Source of the DNA: CAIWHR01 sp963779805
GTDB lineage: Bacteria > Pseudomonadota > Gammaproteobacteria > Burkholderiales > Casimicrobiaceae
Reading direction: 5' to 3'
NCBI GenBank assembly: GCA_963779805.1
Contig: CAVZZN010000003.1
Span: 434,001 to 498,000, forward strand
DNA length: 64,000 nucleotides
Made by a program: the position numbers and the translations under genes. Positions 1-9,091 of the stretch are shown here, piece by piece. Numbering within the stretch: position 1 is the stretch's first letter; each line of letters begins with the position of its first letter. The notes beneath the pieces are model-generated. The model had not been told where the DNA came from. It saw only the letters and a list, made by a program, of their open reading frames with translations, and ran no database searches.

Positions 1-4
1 GCGA

Positions 5-176
5 TGCGCGCCCGCCCGGCGACGCGCCCTGCGGGCCTCGCCTTCGGCCGCCGGGCTCACGCGTCCTCCATCACGGTCCGCGCTTCATCAGCCACAATGC
101 CGTCGGCCGTGTGCGCGCTCGCCCGGCGACGCGCCCTGCGGGCCTCGCCTTCGGCCGCCGGGCTCACGCGTCCTCC
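5..176. repeat. 65-bp direct repeat pair at the truA 3' end
   Basis: Positions 5-69 and 112-176 are 65-bp direct copies with one mismatch (12 versus 119). Each contains a GCCCGGCG/CGCCGGGC inverted pair and, on the minus strand, GAGGACGC followed by GTGAGCCCG. The right copy carries the last truA codons and its TGA stop; the left copy carries the stop of the mini-ORF that follows. It is unrelated in base sequence to the 60-bp unit at 6600 and 60136 apart from the shared TGAGC start. Confidence 0.85.
57..167 (-). CDS. Putative 36-aa coupled mini-ORF downstream of truA
   Basis: A GTG codon at 167-165 overlaps the truA stop as GTGA. The frame runs 36 codons (starting VSPAAEGEARR, ending MEDA) to a TGA at 59-57. 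That stop is again embedded in GTGA, which opens a second copy of the same start running off the window edge. The product is short, Arg/Ala-rich and built from the 65-bp repeat. I do not recognise a family. In related bacteria trpF usually follows truA, but it is not visible here. Translation is possible by coupling but unproven, and the repeat may be non-coding. Confidence 0.35.
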   Translation of the reverse strand: MSPAAEGEARRARRRASAHTADGIVADEARTVMEDA

Positions 177-958
177 GCGAACGGAACGCTGACGTCGCGC
201 CGGCATGGCGGCAGTGCGAAGCGGGCGGGATAGTCCACGCCCGTGAGATAGAGCCCCGCGGGCGAGAACGTGGCGGCCGCGCGGGTGCGATCGCGTTGCG
301 CCAGCACGTCGGCGAACCAGGCCGCGTCGCGTGCGCCCGAGCCGACGGCGACCAGGCTGCCGACGATGTTGCGGATCATGTGGTGAAGGAACGCATCGGC
401 GCTGAAGTCGAAGCGCAGCATGCCGCCGCAGCGGCTCACGCGGGCGTGCGTCACCTGCTTCACGGGGGAGCGTGCCTGGCACTGCGCCGCGCGGAACGCC
501 GAAAAGTCGTGCATACCGAGGAGCCCCTGCGCGGCCTCGTCCATCGCCTGCGCGTCGAGGGGGCGATGGTACCAGCCGACCCTGTCCGCAGCGAGCGCCG
601 GTCGCACCGCGCGCGCCAGCAGGAGATAGGTGTAGTGCCGACCCGTGGCCGCGAAGCGCGCGTGAAACACATCCGGCACCGGCTGCGCCCAGAGGACCGC
701 CATCGCGTGTCCAAGATGCGCATTCACGCCACGCACCCACGCCGTCTCGGGACGGCTCGCGGGCGCATCGAAGTGCACCACCTGCAGTGCGGCATGGACG
801 CCGCGATCGGTGCGCCCTGCCGCGATGACCCGCACCGGCGTGCCGGCGATCGCCGCGAGCGCGCGTTCGAGCGCATCCTGCGCACCGCGGGCGTCGGGCT
901 GCGACTGCCAGCCGGTGAACGCCGTACCGCAATACTCGACGCCGAGGGCGATGCGCAT
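164..958 (-). CDS. truA: tRNA pseudouridine(38-40) synthase TruA
   Basis: TruA isomerises uridines 38-40 in the tRNA anticodon arm. The 264-residue protein has the family size. The AGRTDRGVHA motif near residues 47-56 carries the catalytic aspartate (about Asp51), and RHYTYLLL-like and HHMIRNIVG motifs follow. I chose ATG at 958; a GTG lies one codon upstream at 961. It sits 69 bp after the corrected fimV stop, in the usual fimV-truA order. The 3' end lies inside a direct repeat, and its TGA is shared with a following GTG. Confidence 0.95.
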   Translation of the reverse strand: MRIALGVEYCGTAFTGWQSQPDARGAQDALERALAAIAGTPVRVIAAGRTDRGVHAALQVVHFDAPASRPETAWVRGVNAHLGHAMAVLWAQPVPDVFHARFAATGRHYTYLLLARAVRPALAADRVGWYHRPLDAQAMDEAAQGLLGMHDFSAFRAAQCQARSPVKQVTHARVSRCGGMLRFDFSADAFLHHMIRNIVGSLVAVGSGARDAAWFADVLAQRDRTRAAATFSPAGLYLTGVDYPARFALPPCRRDVSVPFAEDA

Positions 959-1027
959 CACGCGTGACTCGCAAACGAAACGGGCGGCGGATCGCTCCGC
1001 CGCCCTCGATGCAGCAGGATAGCGCGC

Positions 1028-3780
1028 TCAGCCGAGCTTCTCGAGCAACGTGCCGGCCTCGGCCCGCTGCTGCTCGTCGCCCTCGTGCAGCACCTCCTGC
1101 AGGATCTCGCGCGCACCCTCCACGTCGCCCATCTCCTGGTACGCCTTGGCGAGGTCGAGCTTGGTCGCCGCGTCGTGCCACTGGCCATCCAGCACCGAAG
1201 GGGTCGGGTCGTCGAACGTTGCGCGATCGGGATCGAACGAGAGATCGAGCTTGTCGAGATCGATCGCCGCCTGGGGGCGGGCCAACTCCGGTGCGCTTGC
1301 GCCGGCTTGGCGGCATCGTCGCCGGCGACTTCGGCCGCACGCGAGGCGGCAGGCTTCTCGGCTTCCTCGATGTGGAAGTCGAGGTCGAAGCCCGGATCGG
1401 CGGCGCGCGCGGCTTCGATCCGCTGCTCGATCGTCATGGCCGGAGCGGGCTCCGCTGCCGCGGCGTGTGCAGGCGCGGCGTGGGCGGTGAATTCGAGGTC
1501 GTGGATCGCCGGCTCGGCATCCGCCAGGGTTGTGCTCGCCACCGCCTCGATCTGCTCGGAGGTCTTGCGCACCGGGGGCGCCGCGATGGAGATGTCGTCG
1601 CCGAGGCGGAAGTCGAGCCCTTCATCGTTACGGATGTCGGCGACACCCACCGGCACGGGCGGCGTGCTCTCGACCGCAGCACCCGATACGGTGTCGGGTG
1701 CGCGACGCAGCGGATCGTCGTTGTCCATGTAGCGCATGGCCGCAGCGCCCGCGGCGGCTGCGGTCGCTGCACCCGCGGCCGCGACGAGGCCGGAGGGCGC
1801 GCCGCCAGCGCCTTCCGCGGCGAACATCGGATTGTTCGGATCGAGCTGGCGACCCAGCGCCACCGCCTTCTGCCACGTCTCGCCCTGCCCCTTCGACACC
1901 GCGTAGAGCTCGGTGGCGACCTGCTCGAACACCGTCGGCTTGTTGTGCTGGGCATGGATCTCGAGCAGCTTGAGGTAGATCTCCTGGCGCTGCGGATCCT
2001 TCTTGAGGGCATCCTTCAGGATCTCCTCGGCCTGCGCGTCGCGACCGTACGCGAGGTAGACCTCCGCTTCCGCGATCGGATCGACCTCGTCGGTGTCGAC
2101 GTTGGTCAGGCCTTCGTGGCTGAAGTCCGTCGCGAGCGAGTTCTCGCCCGTGTTGACGATGCCGCCGCCGGTCGAGCCGAACACCGTGTTGCTCTTGATG
2201 TCGGTGCCCGAGATGATGCTGTCCTCGAAGTGGCCGGCCTTGCGGCGCCGCGAGGCGATCAGCGCGGCGATGGCGCCCAGGATCAGGACACCGCCCGCGC
2301 CCAGCATCCACGCGGGAGGATCGCCGATCAGGTCCTCGAAGTACGACAGGATGGTGGAGGGCTCGGACTTCGTCGACTTGGCGGGACGCTCCCCCGCCGC
2401 GGCGCTCGGGGCCGGCGTCGGAGCAGGGGACATCGTCATGGCGGGCGTGCCGGGCGCCGGCGCAGTGGCGCCGGGCGACTTGGGCGCTTCGCCCGCCTTG
2501 CCGTTCTCCGGCGACTTCATGGCGAGCTCCGGCGCCTTCGCAGGCTCGGGCGCACTGGTCCCCGCTTGGGTGGACTTCGTTGCGGCCGCGCTCGCCGGCG
2601 CGCCCACGGGCAGGCTCGGGGCGACGGCTGCCGCGCCCGCGCTCGCCGTCGTTCCGGCGTTCGCTGCCGCGCCCTTGCCGGCTTCGGCGCGATTCTGCAG
2701 CTGGGCCATGGCCGGGTTGCGCATTTCGAGCGCACGCTTCAGGTCGCTCAGCGTTTTCTCGAGCTCGGCGATGCGGGCCTGCGCGTCGGCCATGGCGCGA
2801 TCGCGCGCGACTGCATCCTCGGCGGCGGGAGCGCCCGGTCGACCGCGGACCGCCTCACGCGAGACGCGAACCTGATCCTGTCCCGGTTGCACGGCCGGCG
2901 TGCGTTCCTGAACCGTCGTTCCGATCTGACCGGCGCTCTCGCGCGTGCCGGTGCCTTCGCTCGCCGGAGCGGCGTCGGCCACGCGTCCGCGATAGCCACG
3001 CCAGTCGGCGGCCTGCACCTGGACCACGTGCAACGCGTCCGCCGCGGGGATGCCGCCGGCGACCTCCGGCGCGGGGATCGAAAGGATCGTCCCGGCCCGC
3101 AGGCGGTTCATGTTGTTGCCTTCGAACGCCATCGGATTGGCGTTGAAGAGCGCGACCAGCATCTGCTCGAGCGACACGCCTTCGGGCCGGAACTGGTTGG
3201 CGATGCGCGCGAGGGAGTCGCCGCGGCGCACCGAATAGCGGTCACCCGCGGCGCCGCCCACCGCCCGCGGTGCGGAACCGGGCGCCGCTGGCGCAGTCGC
3301 AATCGCGGCCCGCTGCGTGGCAGCCCCGGCGCGCACCGGCGCGATCGGCTCGATGACCGGCGCGGGAGTTGGCATGCCGGGCGGGTCGAGCAGGAACGTG
3401 TACTCGCGCACGACGCGGCCCGCGGCCCAGTTGATCTCCACGAGCAGGTCCAGGTACGGCTCGTTGACCGGGGCGGTTGTCGAAACGCGCAGGACCGTCT
3501 GCCCCGATGGGCTGCGCTCGAGGCTGACCCTGGCGCGGGTAAGGATCGGCGGATACGCGAGGTTGTTCTGGCGATACAGCGCCGGATCGGCGATCCGGGC
3601 GGCGATGGAGTCGAGATCCTCCCGCGACGCCGAATTGAGCTCGATCCTGGCAGACAACGGCTGCCCGAGCGCGGAGTCGACCGTGAGCCGCCCCAAGCCG
3701 AGCGCAAAGCTCGACGTAGGCAGGGCCAGTGCGAGCGCACTCGCCAGCAGGCTGATCGTGTGGATGGGCTTTGCTCGCAT
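1028..3780 (-). CDS. fimV: FimV/HubP polar landmark protein (one frameshift)
   Basis: FimV is an inner-membrane, peptidoglycan-binding scaffold that organises the cell pole and type IV pilus or motility proteins. Visible in order are a signal peptide (residues 1-26), the FimV N-terminal domain with GLGRLTVDSALGQPL, a LysM domain (about 181-236), a coiled coil (about 325-352), a long Ala/Pro linker, one membrane segment (about 491-510), an acidic cytoplasmic region and a C-terminal TPR-like FimV domain ending LLEKLG. The last domain is in another frame: one C appears missing near 1288-1290, where HPELARPQAAID would be expected. The corrected length is about 917 aa. A GGAAGGGG ribosome site precedes the ATG. 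Confidence 0.9.
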
Positions 3781-4155
3781 ACGACCCCTTCCGATGATTC
3801 GGATTTCCGAAGCTAACTTAACATCATGGATTTACAGGGGCAAGCTCAACCTTGGTATCAGCTTGCCGACCCTCGAGCCATGACGCGCGCCCGCGGCATC
3901 CCGGCCGCGCCCGCCGCGAGGGCAGCGCAAGCCATGGGGCCATGGGCTCTTATACTCCACAACATGTAGTGCAGGCACGTCGCGACGGCCGCGCCGGCTA
4001 TGCATGTTGCATGGTTACGTCACTGCTCCCGGCGGCGCTGTCGACCGAGCTGCCGTCGATATGCTCGACGCTCCCGCCAGTGGATATCGGCGCGGGCGCC
4101 GTGGACCACAGGGTGCCGCGCGCGAGGTTCGGTGTGCGGGCCGGCATCCTTCGGA
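3781..4155. other. Intergenic region between asd and fimV
   Basis: No credible gene is seen in these 375 bases. The fimV leader lies at the left end. A weak minus-strand promoter candidate (TTGCCC, 16-bp spacer, TTAAGT) falls roughly 30-60 bases upstream of the fimV ATG. A TATACT/TATAAG element near 3950 has no good -35 on either strand. No rho-independent terminator for asd is apparent. Confidence 0.4.
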
Positions 4156-5277
4156 TCAGCGCTCGAGCAGGATGCGCAGCATGCGGCGCAGCGGCTCGGC
4201 AGCGCCCCACAGCAGCTGATCGCCGACGGTGAATGCGCCAAGGTAGGTGCCGCCCATCGCGAGCTTGCGCAGCCGGCCGACGGGCACCTCGAGCTTGCCC
4301 GTCACGGCGGCGGGATTGAGATCGCGAATGCTGGCTTCGCGGGTGTTCGGCACGACCCGAACCCACTCGTTCGCGGAGGCGAGCATGCCTTCGATCTCGT
4401 CGAGCGGTATGTCGCGCCGGAGCTTGATCGTGAGGGCCTGGCTGTGGCATCGCATCGCGCCGATGCGCACGCAGATCGAATCGACCGGAACGGCCGGCGT
4501 GCCGAAGCCTTCGCCGCGACCCAGGATCTTGTTGGTCTCGGCGCCGCCCTTCCATTCCTCGCGGCTCATGCCGTTGCCGAGGTCCTTGTCGATCCACGCA
4601 ATGAGGCTGCCCGCGAGCGGCACCCCGAACTGCTCGGTCGGGAACGCGGGGCTGCGCAGCGTGGCGGCAACCTCGCGGTCGATGTCGAGGATGGCGGACG
4701 ACGGATCCTCGAGCAGCTTCGCGACCGGCGCGTGCGCCGCGCCCATCTGCTGCAGCAGCTCGCGCATGTTCTGCGCGCCCGCGCCGGAAGCGGCCTGGTA
4801 CGTCATGCAGGTCATCCACTCGATGAGATCGCGCCGGAACAGGCCCGCGAGGCCCATCAGCATCAGGCTGACGGTGCAGTTGCCGCCGACGAAATCCTTC
4901 ACCCCGCGCTTCAGCGCGGCGTCGATCACGTTGCGATTCACGGGATCGAGAATGATGACCGCGTGCTCCTTCATCCGCAGCGCGGACGCCGCGTCGATCC
5001 AGTAGCCCTTCCAGCCCGCTGCGCGCAGGCGCGGGAAGACGTCGTTGGTGTAGTCGCCGCCCTGGCAGGTGACGATGGTGTCGAGGGACTTGAGCGCGTC
5101 GATGTCGTCAGCGCGCTTGAGCGGGGGCGTCGGTTTGCCGATGGCAGGACCCTGCCCGCCCGCGTTGGACGTGGTGAAGAATTCCGGCTCGACGAGCGCG
5201 AAGTCCTTCTCCTCGAGCATGCGCTGCATGAGGACGGAGCCCACCATGCCGCGCCAACCGACAAAACCCACTCTCAT
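4156..5277 (-). CDS. asd: Aspartate-semialdehyde dehydrogenase
   Basis: This enzyme reduces aspartyl phosphate to aspartate semialdehyde for lysine, threonine, methionine and diaminopimelate synthesis. The 373-aa length is usual for proteobacterial Asd. The start MRVGFVGWRGMVGS is the NADP-binding P-loop form, and GGNCTVSLM carries the nucleophilic cysteine (Cys134). It is intact. It lies between leuB and fimV, its usual betaproteobacterial position. Confidence 0.97.
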   Translation of the reverse strand: MRVGFVGWRGMVGSVLMQRMLEEKDFALVEPEFFTTSNAGGQGPAIGKPTPPLKRADDIDALKSLDTIVTCQGGDYTNDVFPRLRAAGWKGYWIDAASALRMKEHAVIILDPVNRNVIDAALKRGVKDFVGGNCTVSLMLMGLAGLFRRDLIEWMTCMTYQAASGAGAQNMRELLQQMGAAHAPVAKLLEDPSSAILDIDREVAATLRSPAFPTEQFGVPLAGSLIAWIDKDLGNGMSREEWKGGAETNKILGRGEGFGTPAVPVDSICVRIGAMRCHSQALTIKLRRDIPLDEIEGMLASANEWVRVVPNTREASIRDLNPAAVTGKLEVPVGRLRKLAMGGTYLGAFTVGDQLLWGAAEPLRRMLRILLER

Positions 5278-5410
5278 TTCATGTCACCCAACCCCCGCTG
5301 TCTTGGGCGTCCCGCCGCTCGCGGGGGACGAAGCGGTGGCGACGAGGGCTGTCAGCCCGTCGTGATCTTCGTCGTTTTGATGGTGCGGGACATTGCGCAC
5401 GCGCAAGACA

Positions 5411-5431
5411 CGGCGCCGCTGCCGCAGCGGC
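5411..5431 (-). terminator. GC-rich hairpin downstream of leuB
   Basis: A 9-bp perfect stem (GCGCCGCTG/CAGCGGCGC) with a 3-base loop lies 54 bases past the leuB stop. It has no T-run, so it may be only a pause, a rho-dependent site or chance in GC-rich DNA. Confidence 0.3.
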
Positions 5432-5484
5432 GCGCGACGGACGGCGATGCGAGGCGAGGCACGGCGCACATGCCCGGCATCGTA

Positions 5485-6570
5485 TCACGCGTCACGACGG
5501 CCCTGTTGCAGCGCGGCCACCACGGCATCCCCCATGGCGGCCGTGTTGACTACACGTTCGCCGGGCAGCGCGATGTCGCCCGTCCGCAGGCCCTGCTGCA
5601 ATACCGTGCGCACCGCCCGCTCGATGCGCTCGGCAACGTCGGCACGCGCGAACGTGTAGCGGAACATCATCGCGAGCGACAGGATCGTGGCGAGCGGATT
5701 GGCCTTCTGCTCGCCGGCGATGTCGGGGGCGGAGCCGTGGATCGGCTCGTACAGCCCCTTGCCGTTCGCATCGAGGGACGCCGAGGGCAGCATGCCGATC
5801 GAGCCCGCGAGCATCGAGGCTTCGTCGGAGAGGATGTCGCCGAAGATGTTGCCGGTGACGATCACGTCGAACTGGCGCGGATTGCGCACGAGCTGCATGG
5901 CCGCGTTGTCGACGTACATGTGCGTGAGCGCGACGTCGGGATACTTCGGCGCCATGGCGGTCACGACCTCGCGCCAGAGGATGCTGGTGTCGAGCACGTT
6001 CGCCTTGTCGACCGAGGTGAGGCGTCGGTTGCGCTTCCTCGCGGTCTCGAAGCCGACGCGCGCGATGCGCTCGATCTCGCCTGTGCTGTACAGCATCGTG
6101 TCGAAGCCTTCGGCCTCGCCCTGCGCATTGGTGCGGCGGCCGCGCGGCTGGCCGAAGTAGATGTCGCCGGTGAGCTCGCGGATGATCATGATGTCGAGCC
6201 CGGCCACGACTTCCGGCTTGAGCGTCGACGCAGCGGCGAGCTCCGGATAGAGCAGCGCCGGCCGCAGGTTCGCGAACAGCGCCAGCGCCTTGCGGATGCC
6301 GAGGATGCCCTGCTCGGGCCGCAGCGGCCGCGCGAGCGTGTCGTAGCGAGGGCCGCCCACCGCGCCGAGCAGGACCGCGTCGGCCGCCTGGGCGAGCGCG
6401 AGCGTGGCGTCGGGCAGCGGGTGCTTCGCCGCGTCGTAGCCGGCGCCGCCGATGGGCGCGGTTTCGGTCGTGATCGGCAACCCTTCGCGCTGCAGGACGC
6501 CGAGCACCTTGACCGCTTCGGCGACGATCTCCGGCCCGATCCCGTCGCCGGGCAACACCGCGATCTTCAT
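5485..6570 (-). CDS. leuB: 3-isopropylmalate dehydrogenase
   Basis: LeuB oxidatively decarboxylates 3-isopropylmalate to 2-ketoisocaproate in leucine synthesis. The 361-aa protein is intact. It has the GDGIGPEIV start, the GELTGDIYFGQPRG-type substrate loop, and SDEASMLAGSIGMLPSA and EPIHGSAPDIAG near the C-terminus. Its ATG (6570-6568) overlaps the TGA of a repeat-derived mini-ORF as ATGA, which links it translationally to leuD. A short GGGGCTCGA sequence precedes the ATG and is a poor ribosome site, so coupling may matter. Confidence 0.97.
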   Translation of the reverse strand: MKIAVLPGDGIGPEIVAEAVKVLGVLQREGLPITTETAPIGGAGYDAAKHPLPDATLALAQAADAVLLGAVGGPRYDTLARPLRPEQGILGIRKALALFANLRPALLYPELAAASTLKPEVVAGLDIMIIRELTGDIYFGQPRGRRTNAQGEAEGFDTMLYSTGEIERIARVGFETARKRNRRLTSVDKANVLDTSILWREVVTAMAPKYPDVALTHMYVDNAAMQLVRNPRQFDVIVTGNIFGDILSDEASMLAGSIGMLPSASLDANGKGLYEPIHGSAPDIAGEQKANPLATILSLAMMFRYTFARADVAERIERAVRTVLQQGLRTGDIALPGERVVNTAAMGDAVVAALQQGRRDA

Positions 6571-6659
6571 TCGAGCCCCTTTGTCGCGACCGGGCTCACT
6601 GGACTACCTTCGTGCTGCGCACTCCGGCATTCGCGCTCGGGGCGGCCCGGCGCGCTCAT
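6567..6659 (-). CDS. 30-aa repeat-encoded mini-ORF bridging leuD and leuB
   Basis: The ATG at 6659-6657 overlaps the leuD TGA, and the TGA at 6569-6567 overlaps the leuB ATG, so both junctions are ATGA. The peptide starts MSAPGRPERECRSAQHEG and ends VATKGLE. Its first 20 codons are one copy of the unit repeated three times between tatB and tatC. It has no recognised domain. Whether the peptide has a role or the frame only keeps ribosomes moving to leuB is not known. Confidence 0.45.
   Translation of the reverse strand: MSAPGRPERECRSAQHEGSPVSPVATKGLE
6600..6659. repeat. Single copy of the 60-bp dispersed unit
   Basis: This 60-bp segment matches the 60256-60315 copy with three differences and is in the same orientation. 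On the minus strand it starts ATGAGCGCGCCGGGC at the leuD stop codon. Confidence 0.9.
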
Positions 6660-7291
6660 AGCCACGGCTGCTCGGCGAGGCGCCGCGCTTCGAATGCGCG
6701 TATTTCGTCGGCGTGCTGCAGCGTGAGGCCGATGTCGTCCAGGCCGTTGAGCAGGCAATGCTTGCGGAACGGGTCGATGTCGAACTTCCAGCGCATCGCC
6801 CCATCCGGTGTCGCCACCCGCTGCTGGTCGAGGTCGATCACGAGCTCGAAACCGGGGTGCACGGCGAGCGCATCGAAGATCGTGCCGACGGCGTCCTCCG
6901 GCAGCACGATGGGCAGCAGCCCGTTCTTGAAGCAGTTGTTGAAGAAGATGTCCGCGTACGACGGTGCGATGATCGCGCGGAACCCGAAGTCGGCGAGCGC
7001 CCACGGGGCGTGCTCGCGCGAGCTGCCGCAGCCGAAATTGCGGCGTGCGATCAGGATCGTCGCGCCGCGATAGCGCGGCTGGTTCAGCACGAAGTCGGGG
7101 TTCTCCGGCCGGCGCGCGTTGTCCATCCCGGGCTCGCCGCGATCGAGATAGCGCCATTCGTCGAACAGGTTCGGGCCGAACCCGGAGCGCTTGATCGACT
7201 TCAGGAACTGCTTGGGGATGATGGCGTCGGTGTCGACGTTCGCGCGGTCGAGCGGCGCGACGAGGCCGCGGACGATGCGAAAGGGCTCCAT
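6656..7291 (-). CDS. leuD: 3-isopropylmalate dehydratase small subunit
   Basis: LeuD pairs with LeuC to isomerise 2- to 3-isopropylmalate. From the ATG at 7291 the product is 211 aa, starting MEPFRIVRGLVAPLDRANVD. It contains the swivel-domain motifs DTDAIIPKQFLK and FGCGSSREHAPWA. An AAGGAAAG ribosome site sits upstream, which supports this start over longer in-frame extensions. The stop codon lies in the 60-bp repeat and overlaps the next start. Confidence 0.96.
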   Translation of the reverse strand: MEPFRIVRGLVAPLDRANVDTDAIIPKQFLKSIKRSGFGPNLFDEWRYLDRGEPGMDNARRPENPDFVLNQPRYRGATILIARRNFGCGSSREHAPWALADFGFRAIIAPSYADIFFNNCFKNGLLPIVLPEDAVGTIFDALAVHPGFELVIDLDQQRVATPDGAMRWKFDIDPFRKHCLLNGLDDIGLTLQHADEIRAFEARRLAEQPWL

Positions 7292-7317
7292 GGGCCGGCT
7301 TTCCTTCTCGAGACGGT

Positions 7318-7461
7318 TTACTTGGGCTTGGACTGCTTGGCCGCCTTCTCGACGGCGGCACCGGTGGCTTCCACGTCCTTGCCGATGCCGGCGACGGTAT
7401 TGCACGCCGACAGGGTCAGGACGCAGACGGTGGCCGCGAGGATTGCGATGGCCTTGGACAT
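7318..7461 (-). CDS. Entericidin-like small lipoprotein
   Basis: This 47-aa protein has a hydrophobic signal (MSKAIAILAATVCVLTL) and the lipobox LSAC with Cys20. The mature part, NTVAGIGKDVEATGAAVEKAA, is typical of the entericidin A/B family of tiny membrane lipoproteins. A GGGAGAG ribosome site precedes the ATG. A gene of this kind is commonly found between leuC and leuD in Burkholderiales. Its function there is unclear; in E. coli the family is linked to stationary-phase lysis. Confidence 0.85.
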   Translation of the reverse strand: MSKAIAILAATVCVLTLSACNTVAGIGKDVEATGAAVEKAAKQSKPK

Positions 7462-7507
7462 AGTTGTTCTCTCCCGACGTTGAAGCGCTGGACGCGACGA
7501 CGCGCGA

Positions 7508-8917
7508 TTACACGAGCCGACGCACGTCGACGAAATGTCCGGCCACGGCGGCCGCTGCCGCCATCGCCGGACTCACCAGATGGGTGCGGCCGCCCGCGCC
7601 CTGGCGGCCTTCGAAATTGCGATTGGACGTCGAGGCGCAACGCTCGCCCGGCTCCAGGCGATCGTCGTTCATCGCGAGGCACATCGAGCATCCCGGCTCG
7701 CGCCATTCGAACCCCGCCTCGCGGAAGATGCGATCGAGGCCTTCCTTCTCGGCCTGCGCCTTGACGAGGCCGGAGCCCGGGACCACGAGCGCGAGCTTCA
7801 CGGTGGGCGCAACCTTGCGTCCGCGCGCGATCGCGGCTGCCGCGCGCAGGTCTTCGATGCGCGAGTTCGTGCACGAGCCGATGAACACCTTGTCGATCGC
7901 GATCTTCTCGATCGGCGTGTTCGGCGAGAGTCCCATGTAGCGAAGCGCGCGCGCCATGCCTTCGCGGCGAGTGGCGTCCTTCTCCTTGTCGGGATCGGGC
8001 ACGGAACCGTCGATCGCGACCACCATCTCCGGCGACGTGCCCCAGGTGACCTGCGGCCGGAGCGTCGTCGCGTCGATGTCGACGACGCGGTCGAACTTGG
8101 CGTCGGCGTCGCTGCGCAGCGTGCGCCAGTACGCGGCGGCGCGGTCCCACTGCTCGCCCGTCGGCGAGAAGGCTCGGCCGCGCAGGTAGTCGATCGTCGT
8201 GTCGTCGGCCGCCACCATGCCGGCGCGCGCACCGGCCTCGATCGCCATGTTGCACACGGTCATGCGCCCTTCCATCGAAAGCGCGCGCATCGTGGAGCCG
8301 GCGAACTCGATGGCATACCCGGTGCCGCCGGCCGTGCCGATGCGGCCGATGATCGCCAGCACGAGATCCTTGGCGGTGACGCCCGCGGGCAGACGGCCCT
8401 CGGCGCGCACGAGCATCGCCTTCGCCTTCTTCTGCAGCAGGCATTGCGTGGCGAGCACGTGCTCGACCTCGGACGTGCCGATGCCGAACGCGAGCGCGGC
8501 GAACGCGCCGTGCGTGCTCGTGTGGGAGTCGCCGCACACGACGGTCATGCCCGGGAGTGTGGCGCCCTGCTCCGGTCCGATCACGTGCACGATGCCCTGC
8601 CGCCGATCGCGGAACGGGAAGTAGGCCTTCGCGCCCGTCGCCCTGACGTTGTCGTCGAGCGTCTCGACCTGGGTGCGCGAGATGGGATCGCGGATGCCCT
8701 TTTCCCAATCCTTGGTCGGCGTGTTGTGATCCGCCGTCGCCACGATGGAATCGGTGCGCCACGGCTTGCGCCCGGCGAGGCGCAGGCCTTCGTACGCCTG
8801 CGGGCTCGTCACCTCGTGCACGAGGTGGCGATCGATGTAGAGGAGCGCCGTGCCGTCGCTTTCGGTGCGGACGACGTGGCTGTCCCAGAGTTTGTCGTAG
8901 AGGGTGCGCGGGGGCAT
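7508..8917 (-). CDS. leuC: 3-isopropylmalate dehydratase large subunit
   Basis: LeuC is the aconitase-like [4Fe-4S] subunit of isopropylmalate isomerase. The 469-aa length is usual. Cluster cysteines are visible in FIGSCTNSR and in the CSMC motif, and NRNFEGRQGAGGRTHLVSP lies near the C-terminus. It is the first gene of leuC-ecn-leuD-leuB. A weak promoter candidate lies upstream (8951-8979). Confidence 0.97.
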   Translation of the reverse strand: MPPRTLYDKLWDSHVVRTESDGTALLYIDRHLVHEVTSPQAYEGLRLAGRKPWRTDSIVATADHNTPTKDWEKGIRDPISRTQVETLDDNVRATGAKAYFPFRDRRQGIVHVIGPEQGATLPGMTVVCGDSHTSTHGAFAALAFGIGTSEVEHVLATQCLLQKKAKAMLVRAEGRLPAGVTAKDLVLAIIGRIGTAGGTGYAIEFAGSTMRALSMEGRMTVCNMAIEAGARAGMVAADDTTIDYLRGRAFSPTGEQWDRAAAYWRTLRSDADAKFDRVVDIDATTLRPQVTWGTSPEMVVAIDGSVPDPDKEKDATRREGMARALRYMGLSPNTPIEKIAIDKVFIGSCTNSRIEDLRAAAAIARGRKVAPTVKLALVVPGSGLVKAQAEKEGLDRIFREAGFEWREPGCSMCLAMNDDRLEPGERCASTSNRNFEGRQGAGGRTHLVSPAMAAAAAVAGHFVDVRRLV

Positions 8918-8950
8918 TCGGATGGGGTGCTGCGCGGCGGTAAACCGCGA

Positions 8951-8979
8951 ACGTTAACGGCGAAGCGTCGCGCACGCAA
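8951..8979 (-). promoter_or_regulatory. Candidate leuC promoter
   Basis: On the minus strand TTGCGT (8979-8974) and TAACGT (8956-8951) are separated by 17 bp, about 35 bases upstream of the leuC start. The -10 match is poor, so this is a guess. Confidence 0.25.
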
Positions 8980-9091
8980 CCTGATGGCGCGCGGGGATTT
9001 GACAGGAGGCGTCGCAGCCGCCCACGTGCCGCCGCAGGCGCCGTTGCCCGGGCCGGACGCGAGGCTCGTCGCCTTGAAGCCGCCTGTCCTG

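Noticed and set aside
5279..5488. Small minus-strand frames between asd and leuB
   Set aside because: They are Arg/Pro-rich, overlap a GC hairpin and have no ribosome site; the gap looks non-coding.
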